This document shows positions 9,924 through 16,589 of a DNA stretch of 64,000 nt, piece after piece. The stretch comes from Dialister sp. UBA734 (lineage in GTDB: Bacteria > Bacillota > Negativicutes > Veillonellales > Dialisteraceae). Each line of letters opens with the position of its first letter. Within the stretch, counting starts at the first letter, position 1. The DNA lies in contig DBLC01000097.1 in NCBI GenBank assembly GCA_002297935.1, positions 14,961 to 78,960 on the forward strand, read 5' to 3'. A program made the position numbers and the translations under genes. The notes beneath the pieces are model-generated. The model made no database searches, had not been told where the DNA came from, and saw nothing but the letters and a program-made list of their open reading frames with translations.

Positions 9924-10113
9924 GACAAGCAAAATGCTTGCATGCATAACTGTTTTGCTAAAGCTATAGATGCGGTAGCGTATATGCGAGAAATAAAGAA
10001 ATTGTTTGAATGAAAATCAAAAACTCCCAATCGGCAAAAGTCTTGCTAAGCTCAATCTTTCTAGATCATGCTAGACAGCATGATAAAATCATGCTAAAAT
10101 GACTACAAATATA

Positions 10114-10150
10114 AATAAGTTCCGATAACATTAAATTATCGGAACTTATT
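10114..10150. other. Prophage left attachment site inside a perfect hairpin
   Basis: The 21-bp core at 10129-10149 begins CATTAAATTATC and ends GGAACTTAT; it recurs exactly at 51185-51205. On the left it forms the loop and right arm of a perfect 15-bp inverted repeat (10114-10128 with 10136-10150, AATAAGTTCCGATAA). Joining the left flank to the right flank restores a hairpin in the predicted attB, so the phage probably integrates into a host terminator-like structure rather than a tRNA gene. Confidence 0.85.
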
Positions 10151-10270
10151 GTTATACAGCTATTTAAGACTATTTGAATAGCTGATTTTATTAGGTTTTG
10201 TCGAATTTTATTCAGTATGTTTGCATTTTAGCCTATTTAAATCTATTTGGTAATATTTGCCAATTTTCAC

Positions 10271-10297
10271 TCTCTACGGTGGCAAGAATGGTGGCAA
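10271..10297 (+). repeat. attP-arm repeat, left copy (candidate integrase arm site)
   Basis: TCTCTACGGTGGCAAGAATG plus GTGGCAA matches 25 of 27 bases of 51117-51143 in the same orientation. Both copies lie inside the phage, one on each side of the core, as arm-type binding sites for a tyrosine integrase would. A third half site (CGGTGGCAAGAATG) is in the loop of the terminator at 10355-10411. AAAATTGACCGAT also recurs beside both copies. Confidence 0.55.
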
Positions 10298-10354
10298 GTT
10301 TTTACCAAAAATAAAATTGACCGATTACCCATAACCACGGATTTTTCTGCTATA

Positions 10355-10411
10355 AAGAAAGCGCTCTAATTTATTCTGCACGGTGGCAAGAATGAATTAG
10401 AACGCTTTCTT
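10355..10411. terminator. Bidirectional terminator after the lysis cassette
   Basis: 10355-10377 pairs with 10389-10411 at 21 of 23 positions, with T-rich sequence on the + side and a U-rich start on the minus side. It lies just past the last phage gene, so it should end the late transcript near the left attachment site. The rest of 9924-10424 contains the attachment site and arm repeat but no gene. Confidence 0.7.
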
Positions 10412-10424
10412 TTTGCGCTTATGT

Positions 10425-10835
10425 TTAACTTTTTATATGTGCGCATAATAAGATAGCAAATGCGCCAATCCATAAATTCCGTTGTCTAGTCTTGACTTGG
10501 ATTTTGTGCTGGGCCTCTTTTTCTAACTTCGCTAAGGATTGATTGGCTTGCTGTAATGATTTCTGCGTCTGATCGTTCAATGTCCTCGATTCGGCCAGCT
10601 GTTTGTTTGCTATCGCTAACTGCTGATCTGCCATTGTCAACTGCTTCTGTTGCTCTGTCAAGAGTTTCTGCTTCTCTTCGTTGTGATTCCGCAGCGTCTG
10701 TAAGTTCTGTTCTAACGTTGTCAGCTGACTTTCCGATATCTGATACATCGGTTCTGCCTGAATAGTAGAACCAGCAGCCAACCAAAGCAAGCATACAAGC
10801 AATAGCGATAATAATCTTTTTGTAGTTTTGCACAT
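10425..10835 (-). CDS. Spanin-like lysis protein A (signal segment, coiled coil, C-terminal hydrophobic segment)
   Basis: 136 residues. An N-terminal hydrophobic segment (LLSLLLVCLLWLAAG) is followed by a long Gln/Glu/Leu coiled coil (about residues 32-108) and a C-terminal hydrophobic stretch (LWIGAFAILLCA). It follows the endolysin directly and overlaps, in another frame, almost all of the lipoprotein-type ORF at 10486-10833. The two starts share one AGGAGG site and are two bases apart. This is the arrangement of overlapping Rz/Rz1 spanins, which fuse inner and outer membranes in diderm hosts. The exact i-/o-spanin assignment is inference. Confidence 0.6.
   Translation of the reverse strand: MCKTTKRLLSLLLVCLLWLAAGSTIQAEPMYQISESQLTTLEQNLQTLRNHNEEKQKLLTEQQKQLTMADQQLAIANKQLAESRTLNDQTQKSLQQANQSLAKLEKEAQHKIQVKTRQRNLWIGAFAILLCAHIKS
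10486..10833 (-). CDS. Spanin-like lysis protein B (lipoprotein signal, periplasmic coiled coil)
   Basis: 115 residues from a GTG at 10833, one frame away from the ATG at 10835. The N-terminus reads QNYKKIIIAIACMLALVGC, with an LVGC lipobox, then a charged coiled-coil domain (DVSDIGKSADNVRTEL to SILSEVRKRGP). A lipoprotein is what an outer-membrane spanin (Rz1) should be; alternatively the segment is a membrane anchor. It lies almost completely within the preceding gene. Start choice rests on the shared ribosome binding site. Confidence 0.55.
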   Translation of the reverse strand: MQNYKKIIIAIACMLALVGCWFYYSGRTDVSDIGKSADNVRTELTDAAESQRREAETLDRATEAVDNGRSAVSDSKQTAGRIEDIERSDAEIITASQSILSEVRKRGPAQNPSQD

Positions 10836-11372
10836 CTAGTCCTCCTGATTCTGATAGTAGATTGCTTTCCCGCGAATGATATCTCCACCGCTCCCCCATT
10901 CATCACCTGGTTGCAGGAAAAGCAAGTCCCATCTGCAATCTGGATCGCCAGAATCCAAATCGTACCCATCGATAGCAGCGATTTCTGCATGAGTCATGAC
11001 GTTCTCTTTTGTAATTCCTATGCCCATTTCATCGCAAATAGCAGCAACCACCATGGCTAGCACTTCAATCTGTTCATCTGTCGGCGGGAAATCTCCCATG
11101 TCATCCGGCTTTGCATTATAACAGCAGTCTAGCGCGATAGCGATGGAGCCGGAATTTCTGCGCCACGTTGCGGCCGGTCTGACGTCAAAGTCTCTTGCCT
11201 TTACAATAGTGCCATCTCCATGGATACAAAGATGATAATCGCTAAAGTCCTGACTGTATCTGCCTGCGGTCCAGTGTAAATAAATTCTTGACTTGCTTCC
11301 TACGGCTTCGGCTTGGGAGATGATATCATCTTTCACTAGTCCGATTTCTTCTTGGATGTCTTCAAGCGTCAT
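10836..11372 (-). CDS. Endolysin, N-acetylmuramoyl-L-alanine amidase (Amidase_2)
   Basis: 178-residue single-domain amidase that cuts the bond between muramic acid and the stem peptide. Zinc and active-site regions are visible as YLHWTAGRY (His33), SDYHLCIHGDG, the central AIALDCCYN and MTHAEI, and GDPDCRWD near the end. There is no signal peptide, so it needs the holin encoded just upstream. AAAGGAGAGG precedes the ATG. The spanin pair follows immediately, completing the lysis cassette. Confidence 0.9.
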   Translation of the reverse strand: MTLEDIQEEIGLVKDDIISQAEAVGSKSRIYLHWTAGRYSQDFSDYHLCIHGDGTIVKARDFDVRPAATWRRNSGSIAIALDCCYNAKPDDMGDFPPTDEQIEVLAMVVAAICDEMGIGITKENVMTHAEIAAIDGYDLDSGDPDCRWDLLFLQPGDEWGSGGDIIRGKAIYYQNQED

Positions 11373-11374
11373 TT

Positions 11375-11866
11375 TTATCCTCTCCTTTTGATTTTATCAA
11401 TCAATGCATCCAACGCGGTAACCCCTGCGTCATTTAGATTCTCTAGTACAGATTTGAGCTCTACGGCCGCCAGGTATCCGATACAGATTTGCAACCATGG
11501 CGCTGGTGCATGAAGATCTTTGAAAACCATATCGGCAATTCCGCTTGTAATTGCGACAAAAAGATAAATGATGATCTTCTCTACAAAGCGCATTTTCATG
11601 ACATCAGAACTAATGATTCCTTGTCTATGTGCTTCTGGGATTGCCTGAATTTCTTCCCAGATGTTTCCGTGTGCGGTTAATGGCTTGGCCAAGGCTATCC
11701 ACTTCGTAAACAAGTCAAGAAATACAAGGACCGTGAAAGCAGTAACGAGCTCTGCGTGCAGTTGAAAGGTGGCAGTTAAGCTGCCTACCAAAAGTTTATC
11801 CGTCCAATCACTTAGCAGTGTACCCCATGCTCGGCCGATATTATTTCTAAGGGTGTTAAAATCCAT
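11375..11866 (-). CDS. Phage holin (phage_holin_4 type)
   Basis: 163 residues with hydrophobic segments around 38-60 (LVTAFTVLVFLDLFTKWIALA), 96-112 (IIIYLFVAITSGIADMVF) and 125-140. The order of an amphipathic N-terminus, a FLDLFTKWIAL helix and a loop is typical of toxin-secretion/phage-lysis holins. It sits between a small coiled-coil gene and the endolysin. GGAGGTG precedes the ATG. Confidence 0.85.
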   Translation of the reverse strand: MDFNTLRNNIGRAWGTLLSDWTDKLLVGSLTATFQLHAELVTAFTVLVFLDLFTKWIALAKPLTAHGNIWEEIQAIPEAHRQGIISSDVMKMRFVEKIIIYLFVAITSGIADMVFKDLHAPAPWLQICIGYLAAVELKSVLENLNDAGVTALDALIDKIKRRG

Positions 11867-11868
11867 TG

Positions 11869-12021
11869 TTACACCTCCAATTCTTTTTTCAACTTTGTGA
11901 TGCGCGCTATTTCCTCATGATAAGCAAGTTCAATATTGAGATTTGTTGCAAGTTTCAAAATCAACTTGTTTTGACAATCGATGATTTCTGACTGTGTTTC
12001 TATGACTTCTTCGAGTGTCAT
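11869..12021 (-). CDS. Small coiled-coil phage protein (50 residues)
   Basis: An open frame from ATG 12021 (MTLEEVIETQSEIIDCQNKL) to a stop overlapping the holin's ribosome binding site. AGGTG precedes the start. The whole protein is predicted helical and heptad-like, ending ITKLKKELEV. It lies directly before the holin; XhlA-like or structural roles are possible but not shown. Confidence 0.6.
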   Translation of the reverse strand: MTLEEVIETQSEIIDCQNKLILKLATNLNIELAYHEEIARITKLKKELEV

Positions 12022-12036
12022 TGCTACACCTCATTT

Positions 12037-12267
12037 CTATCCTAAACTCTCGAGTTCCTTCTGAAGCTGGTTGATCTTATCTCTTGCCTTCTGCCGTTCG
12101 GCAAGCAGGGTGTCTGTATCATAAGGATCTTTTTCGCCTTTGAGTCTAGCTTCATAGGTCTTAAAAATCTTATAGTCCCCAATATTGGAGTTTTCTCCAG
12201 AAAGTTCCGTTTTGAGATTAATGATTTCCTGCTGTTTGACCAGCTTCTGTTTTTCTTTTTCGTCCAT
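12037..12267 (-). CDS. Small charged phage protein (76 residues)
   Basis: Not recognised. A lysine/glutamate-rich helical protein (MDEKEKQKLVKQQEIINLKT, ending KINQLQKELESLG). GGAGGC precedes the ATG, which lies 50 bases inside the end of the reverse transcriptase gene. It sits between the DGR and the lysis genes. Confidence 0.6.
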   Translation of the reverse strand: MDEKEKQKLVKQQEIINLKTELSGENSNIGDYKIFKTYEARLKGEKDPYDTDTLLAERQKARDKINQLQKELESLG

Positions 12268-13384
12268 TTTCTATTTGCCTCCTTGCGTATAAATCCATAT
12301 TATCGAGCGTGTGAAAGGCACTATATCTTTTCTTATCGCCTCGCCAGGAACGGTATTGCTGCATGTAGTCTTGCTGACTAACTTTCCCATCACCGACTAA
12401 CTGCCCCAATTTTCTAAGTTTCCTACGTTCACGTTTGACCACATCTTTAGGTATTTTCTTGATGATCTTCCCTGTTGGTGTCAGTACGTACCGTGTCTTT
12501 AGCCACGTAAAACCATGAGATAATTTGACGATTTGTGTTTTCTTGGGGTTGATATGAATGCCTAGATTTTTAGCTATTGCCATGATGTCTTTCAATAGTT
12601 CTTTTAGGAACTGCTTGCTTGGATGAATGACAATTCGATCGTCCATATAAGCATCATAGCAATGGACAGCCTTCACGGTTTTCACATAGTTGTCGATCGT
12701 GGTCGGGTACAAAATACCTATGATTTGTGAGATAGGTGCTCCGATCCCTAGTGATTTTCTCATCATTCGTTTCTTTGTTAACAGTTCTTTCGGAATTTTG
12801 GCGTAATCAAGCGAATTAAACACTTTGTCTTCTATCTGAGGATCATTCGTGTAAGAAATATCAACCTCGTAGGTTTTCAAGATTAGTTTTGTGATTTCTG
12901 TCAATGATTCATCCTTAAAGATTCTCTCGATCTGATTGATTGCCATGTCATGGCGAATGTTATCGAAATACTTGGAGAAATCTATGATGAGGGCATAACC
13001 TCTCCAGCCGTGCCGTCTATAGTGCCAATGTAGATGCTCGTCAAAGCGCCTTCTCGTAAATGATAGCCCGCGGCCTTTTAGGCCTGCCCCATTATCATGT
13101 ATGATCCTTTTCTTGACTTCAGGAATTACTACGCCATCACAAAGTGCATGTTGAAATGCAGCATCCTTTGGGACCATGGACTTCACCAATCTTTGATGCC
13201 CATTTTCGTTGATCTGAAATATAGAACCTTGTTTGGGAGCATATTCCCCGGACGCCACTTCTTTCTTTAGTTTGGAAATCTCACTCAATCTATTTAGTAA
13301 GAAGCGTTGTGATTGGTATTTCCAGCCAGATGATTTTGCCAGTTTTTGGCTGGCTTTAATGTATTGTTTTGCTTTGATATTCAT
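12218..13384 (-). CDS. DGR reverse transcriptase
   Basis: 388-residue reverse transcriptase of the diversity-generating retroelement type. The palm has the first catalytic aspartate in LIIDFSKYFDN (Asp135) and the YMDD box (Tyr246-Asp249). The segment LGIGAPISQ (212-220) is the DGR-specific form of RT motif 4, [I/L/V]GxxxSQ, which differs from the QGxxxSP of group II introns. There is no maturase or endonuclease domain. The template repeat is 135 bases upstream and the Avd gene lies before it, the BPP-1 order. The enzyme should copy TR RNA with errors at adenines. No strong ribosome binding site precedes the ATG. Confidence 0.95.
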   Translation of the reverse strand: MNIKAKQYIKASQKLAKSSGWKYQSQRFLLNRLSEISKLKKEVASGEYAPKQGSIFQINENGHQRLVKSMVPKDAAFQHALCDGVVIPEVKKRIIHDNGAGLKGRGLSFTRRRFDEHLHWHYRRHGWRGYALIIDFSKYFDNIRHDMAINQIERIFKDESLTEITKLILKTYEVDISYTNDPQIEDKVFNSLDYAKIPKELLTKKRMMRKSLGIGAPISQIIGILYPTTIDNYVKTVKAVHCYDAYMDDRIVIHPSKQFLKELLKDIMAIAKNLGIHINPKKTQIVKLSHGFTWLKTRYVLTPTGKIIKKIPKDVVKRERRKLRKLGQLVGDGKVSQQDYMQQYRSWRGDKKRYSAFHTLDNMDLYARRQIENGRKRKTEAGQTAGNH

Positions 13385-13518
13385 AATAGTACGCCGCGCT
13401 TATAGCCACGATATCCTTAGATAGCAACGTCACGGCCCTTATTTACCTTTCGGATGGACGCATACTCATTCCCTGCTGTAGCACCTGACATATAGCCTTA
13501 TTGGTGCCTTCTGAGAAG

Positions 13519-13604
13519 CGGGCGGACGCCGCCCACATTCGACGCGTTGTTCGTGTTGGCATTGCCGTCGTTGTTCGCATTGGCGAAGTTGTTGGCGTTC
13601 GCTA
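13519..13604 (-). repeat. DGR template repeat (TR)
   Basis: 86 nt, aligned without gaps to the VR at 14217-14302. There are 13 differences, all at positions that are A in the coding sense of TR (T on the + strand): 13538, 13539, 13547, 13548, 13557, 13562, 13563, 13574, 13581, 13590, 13592, 13593 and 13598. The coding sense of TR contains 25 adenines. In the VR frame TR reads as 11 AAY codons set in invariant residues. The 19 bases nearest the RT contain no coding-sense adenine. A small CTTCTGAGAAG palindrome abuts that end. Confidence 0.97.
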
Positions 13605-13624
13605 GTAGCATGCGCCCAGTGCCC

Positions 13625-14152
13625 TTATTTTAATGCTTGCTTTCTTTTATTGTCTGATTTTCGCCAGCCCTTTAGTAGGGCGATTTCTCTATCTATGGCG
13701 TCGATGTATCTAAGAAGTTTATCTGCGTCAACAGGTAAGATATCCACCGCAAGTTCGAGCTCTTGTTTTAGGCTTTCGCAGTCTGCTATGGCTAAATCTT
13801 GCGAGTTCCGACGAAGATCAGCTTCTGCTTTTGTGGTTGCCCAAATCGTGTAAGCCCTGGTGATGTGTTTCATCATATTCGCCAGGTGTAAAAGTATCTG
13901 TTCTCGCACGTGCTCCATTAGCCATAGTGGATAATTGTCCACTATCTTAGACTCGCCATATTTTTCTAAAAGTTCTTCCAGTGCGTGTGCATCTTCCTGT
14001 TTCCATTTCCTTGTATAAAATTTGGTGTCTCTCACTCTTGGCTTTACGCCAAAGTCTCTGCCCATGAGAAAAATGAGCTGTCGTCTGAGTTTGCATGCAT
14101 TCATGTAAAACTCCAGCTTTGACAACGTTCTGTTTCGTGCTAATACCGACAA
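13625..14152 (-). CDS. avd: Avd-like accessory protein of the DGR
   Basis: 175 residues, all-helical, matching the four-helix-bundle accessory variability determinant by size, composition and position between the variable protein and TR. Basic residues are abundant (MSVLARNRTLSKLEFY and a C-terminal GWRKSDNKRKQALK), as expected for a protein binding the RT and TR RNA. The start is a TTG at 14152 preceded by AAAGGAG. The call rests mainly on context and fold-like pattern. Confidence 0.85.
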   Translation of the reverse strand: MSVLARNRTLSKLEFYMNACKLRRQLIFLMGRDFGVKPRVRDTKFYTRKWKQEDAHALEELLEKYGESKIVDNYPLWLMEHVREQILLHLANMMKHITRAYTIWATTKAEADLRRNSQDLAIADCESLKQELELAVDILPVDADKLLRYIDAIDREIALLKGWRKSDNKRKQALK

Positions 14153-14171
14153 AATATTCTCCTTTCTCTAT

Positions 14172-14190
14172 GCGCCCCATAAAGGGGCGC
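14172..14190. promoter_or_regulatory. GC-rich hairpin just downstream of the VR gene
   Basis: GCGCCCC (14172-14178) pairs perfectly with GGGGCGC (14184-14190) across a 5-nt loop. It lies 8 bases beyond the stop codon of the variable protein and 27 bases from the VR end. A GC-rich hairpin or cruciform in this position is required for efficient retrohoming in BPP-1. It could also serve as a weak terminator. A second potential stem, GGGCGG/CCGCCC, lies inside the VR end itself (14218-14232). Confidence 0.6.
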
Positions 14191-14198
14191 GGTCAGGG

Positions 14199-15464
14199 TT
14201 AACGGAGCAGGAAATACGGGCGGACGCCGCCCACACCCGACGCGCCGTTCGTGTAGGCACCGCCGTCGTTGCTCGCATAGGCGAAGTGGGAGGCGGTCGC
14301 TACGTCTCGCAGCCAGCACCAATAGGTTCTAGTAAAGTTCTTACCGTATCTGAAGATAGCAAGCTGCTTGTTAAAGTCGCCTTCTTCCTGTCCTGAGGAT
14401 GCGAATGGATGGTTACCATACATCATGGCTTGGTTGCAAATATTGACTTTGATATCATGGCGCCATGGGTAACTTCCATCGGTCGCGCCATCTTTTCCGT
14501 TCCAGTCCCAGTACGCACTACCCATCCATCCGGCACCTGCAGCAGATGCTGCATTGGCATTCATATTGTTGGTAAGCAGTTCAGAGTGTTCAAGTACATG
14601 ATCCGTGCCAAAGGCGGCCACGATTCCTGTTGTGTATTTAGGTAATGTTGTTTTAAACATTTCACTCTTCTGGTATCCACCAGCCGTGGTATTTGTCGCA
14701 TTCATTCGTGCGGTTCCAAGATTGTTTTCGGGTATTAAAACAACATGGTGCACATCTTGATTCTTATATCCTCTATCGTAGTGGTAGTCTAGGTCGGCTA
14801 CCAGCCATTTAACATTGTTGTATGCTGTGCCATTGATGGTAACGGATTTGATAATGTAATCTCCCGGGAAGATATCATCAAAAGTTCCTGCTGCAATGGC
14901 TTTGCTCATTGCACCACTATTGAAGTATGAGGTAAGGTCTTTGCCTCGATAGATGCTGTTGTGTGCAGCTGCCGTTTTGGGCAACAACTTCCACCATTCC
15001 TCTTTGGACTTATCCATATCCGTTCTAAGTGCATCCACATATTCTTTTGCACATACGGTTTTTGTTGTAAATACGGCCGTTCCATCATTAACGGTTTTTC
15101 CACCAGTAGTTATACTGGAAACGTCTGGTTCATCTGTACCTGTTGTTCCCGCCGTTGTGCACTCAAAATATAGTACTCCTGAAAGCGCGTAGAAATATAC
15201 TACATCTCCCACATTGTAAGATGTCTTTCTATGTAAAGCGCGCTTGTCGCTTTCAACGGTCATTGTTTTAGACTTAATGTTGCTTACTGATAAATCGCCT
15301 TTTATAGTCACACTTTCTGCAATGACACTATCAGTCTTGATACTACCAGATGAAATATCTTCCTCTACTGTAGCCTTCTTTACTTGAATGTTTCCCCATT
15401 TTTTAGCAGCTGTTCCGATATATCCTTCTCCATCTGCTCTAGGGACAATTCCTCGTGTTGACAT
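14199..15464 (-). CDS. DGR variable protein, C-type-lectin-like receptor-binding protein
   Basis: 421 residues from ATG 15464 (a GTG three codons upstream is possible). The N-terminal part (about 1-160) has a phage tail-fibre-like repetitive region (KKWGNIQVKKATVEEDISSG) and a carbohydrate-module-like segment. The C-terminal half has the pattern of DUF6273/FGE-type C-lectin folds: WLVADLDYHYDR, HHVVLIPENNLG, WMGSAYWDWN, YWCWLRDVA and a closing GGVRPYFLLR. VR encodes residues 388-416. It lies after the tail fibre gene, matching Mtd of BPP-1, and is predicted to sit at the fibre tip and bind the host receptor. Confidence 0.92.
   Translation of the reverse strand: MSTRGIVPRADGEGYIGTAAKKWGNIQVKKATVEEDISSGSIKTDSVIAESVTIKGDLSVSNIKSKTMTVESDKRALHRKTSYNVGDVVYFYALSGVLYFECTTAGTTGTDEPDVSSITTGGKTVNDGTAVFTTKTVCAKEYVDALRTDMDKSKEEWWKLLPKTAAAHNSIYRGKDLTSYFNSGAMSKAIAAGTFDDIFPGDYIIKSVTINGTAYNNVKWLVADLDYHYDRGYKNQDVHHVVLIPENNLGTARMNATNTTAGGYQKSEMFKTTLPKYTTGIVAAFGTDHVLEHSELLTNNMNANAASAAGAGWMGSAYWDWNGKDGATDGSYPWRHDIKVNICNQAMMYGNHPFASSGQEEGDFNKQLAIFRYGKNFTRTYWCWLRDVATASHFAYASNDGGAYTNGASGVGGVRPYFLLR
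14217..14302 (-). repeat. DGR variable repeat (VR)
   Basis: 3' end of the variable protein gene. Of the 11 TR AAY codons, nine are changed in VR, to Thr, Ser, His, Tyr, Ser, Gly, Tyr, Gly and Gly in order, and two remain Asn. Invariant residues between them (Phe, Asp, Gly, Val-Gly-Gly-Val-Arg-Pro) are identical. The adenine-free 3' end (coding sense, 14235 to 14217) would be the initiation-of-mutagenic-homing tract. Confidence 0.97.
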
Positions 15465-15491
15465 TTTTATCACTCACTTTCTTAATACGCT

Positions 15492-16508
15492 TTAAGCGTC
15501 ATAAGCTTTTGGCATCAAATCACCATTGCCGTCAATTTGCCAATTTCTCCCTCCAATTACTTCGACGGCTGGCATGAAATCTCCATTATCATCCAGGTCA
15601 AACAAATTAGAGGATAAGTCGACTGTAAGCTGCACCCATTTGCTAGACGATCCCGGTACTTCTCCTGCCTCTGTTGTATCTATGCAACGGTATGTGTGCC
15701 CATCTTTATAGGCTACTACATCCGGGTAATGATAAATTTTGCCTTCTTCCCATGAATCCGCTTTTGAAGCTAAGGCTGTAGCTGATGCTTCTTTAGCTTG
15801 ATTTGCATATCCTTCCGTCTGGTCCATTAACTGGTGCGCAGTCTCTAAGTTGCCTTCTATTTTTTCATTGATTGTTTCTGCTAGATCTTTGATTTCTAAG
15901 GCCTCGTCTTTGATCCGACTTATTTCTGACAAATTCTCTCTTGAGGCATTTTCGGCATTCTTGGCCGCATCAGCATATTTTGCCGCCAAGTCAGAATAAT
16001 ATTGTGGTTGTTTTACTGTTTCTAACGCTGTGCCATCAGCATTCCAGCCGAAGATTGTGTTTGGTACTGGAGCTGGTAAATTAAAAGAGATGTTATCGCC
16101 GGCACTTTCAGGGAGCTTTAGTGTTCTTTTCCCAGTATTGAACAAATCTTGGCAAATCATTGTAAGTTTATCTAATGCTTTTTCGATAACTGCAAATGGC
16201 CATTTCTCTCCTAATGACGATAGTTGATTGATTTCTATATCTCTATAAATAACCAACTTCTCACCGTTTGCCAAAATAGCTGGCCGTTCACTTTCTGCAG
16301 GTTCTTCTCCTATCGGATATCCAGGGTAGAAAACTACCATCTTGTCCAAATCAACAAAATAATCTTTCTCTAAAGTGCTTTCTGTCTGATCAGCGTTAAC
16401 CTTGACTACTTTTACATCTTCTTTTTGCAAAGCGGGAAATGGTATAGCAAATTCTGTTGCAACTCCGTTTCCTTTATAAATCGTTCGATTTACTGACGTG
16501 TTGATCAT
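15492..16508 (-). CDS. T7-like tail fibre, N-terminal attachment domain plus coiled coil
   Basis: 338 residues. The start (INTSVNRTIYKGNGVATEFA) and the DYFVD segment are typical of the T7 gp17 N-terminal domain that docks the fibre on the tail. A trimeric coiled coil follows (about 170-250, AAKYADAAKNAENASRENLS). A short module with DIDGNGDLMP-type repeats ends the protein. The DGR variable protein is the next gene, so this fibre probably carries it. AGGAGG precedes the ATG. Confidence 0.85.
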   Translation of the reverse strand: MINTSVNRTIYKGNGVATEFAIPFPALQKEDVKVVKVNADQTESTLEKDYFVDLDKMVVFYPGYPIGEEPAESERPAILANGEKLVIYRDIEINQLSSLGEKWPFAVIEKALDKLTMICQDLFNTGKRTLKLPESAGDNISFNLPAPVPNTIFGWNADGTALETVKQPQYYSDLAAKYADAAKNAENASRENLSEISRIKDEALEIKDLAETINEKIEGNLETAHQLMDQTEGYANQAKEASATALASKADSWEEGKIYHYPDVVAYKDGHTYRCIDTTEAGEVPGSSSKWVQLTVDLSSNLFDLDDNGDFMPAVEVIGGRNWQIDGNGDLMPKAYDA

Positions 16509-16589
16509 TCTATTTCCTCCTTCCTGTTAAAAGTTACAAATAGATTGTTTATGGACATGTATTGATTAACTTGTAATAAAACCGTTCTA

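Noticed and set aside
10036..10150. A tRNA gene as the integration site
   Set aside because: No cloverleaf or CCA-type 3' end could be drawn; the site is a plain 15-bp inverted repeat.
12218..13384. Group II intron or retron reverse transcriptase
   Set aside because: No maturase/endonuclease domain, no intron RNA or msr-msd structure seen, and motif 4 is the DGR form; the TR/VR pair settles it.
13519..14302. TR and VR considered as a degenerate CRISPR array or duplicated gene end
   Set aside because: Only two copies about 700 bases apart exist, there are no cas genes, and the differences are confined to template adenines next to a DGR-type RT.
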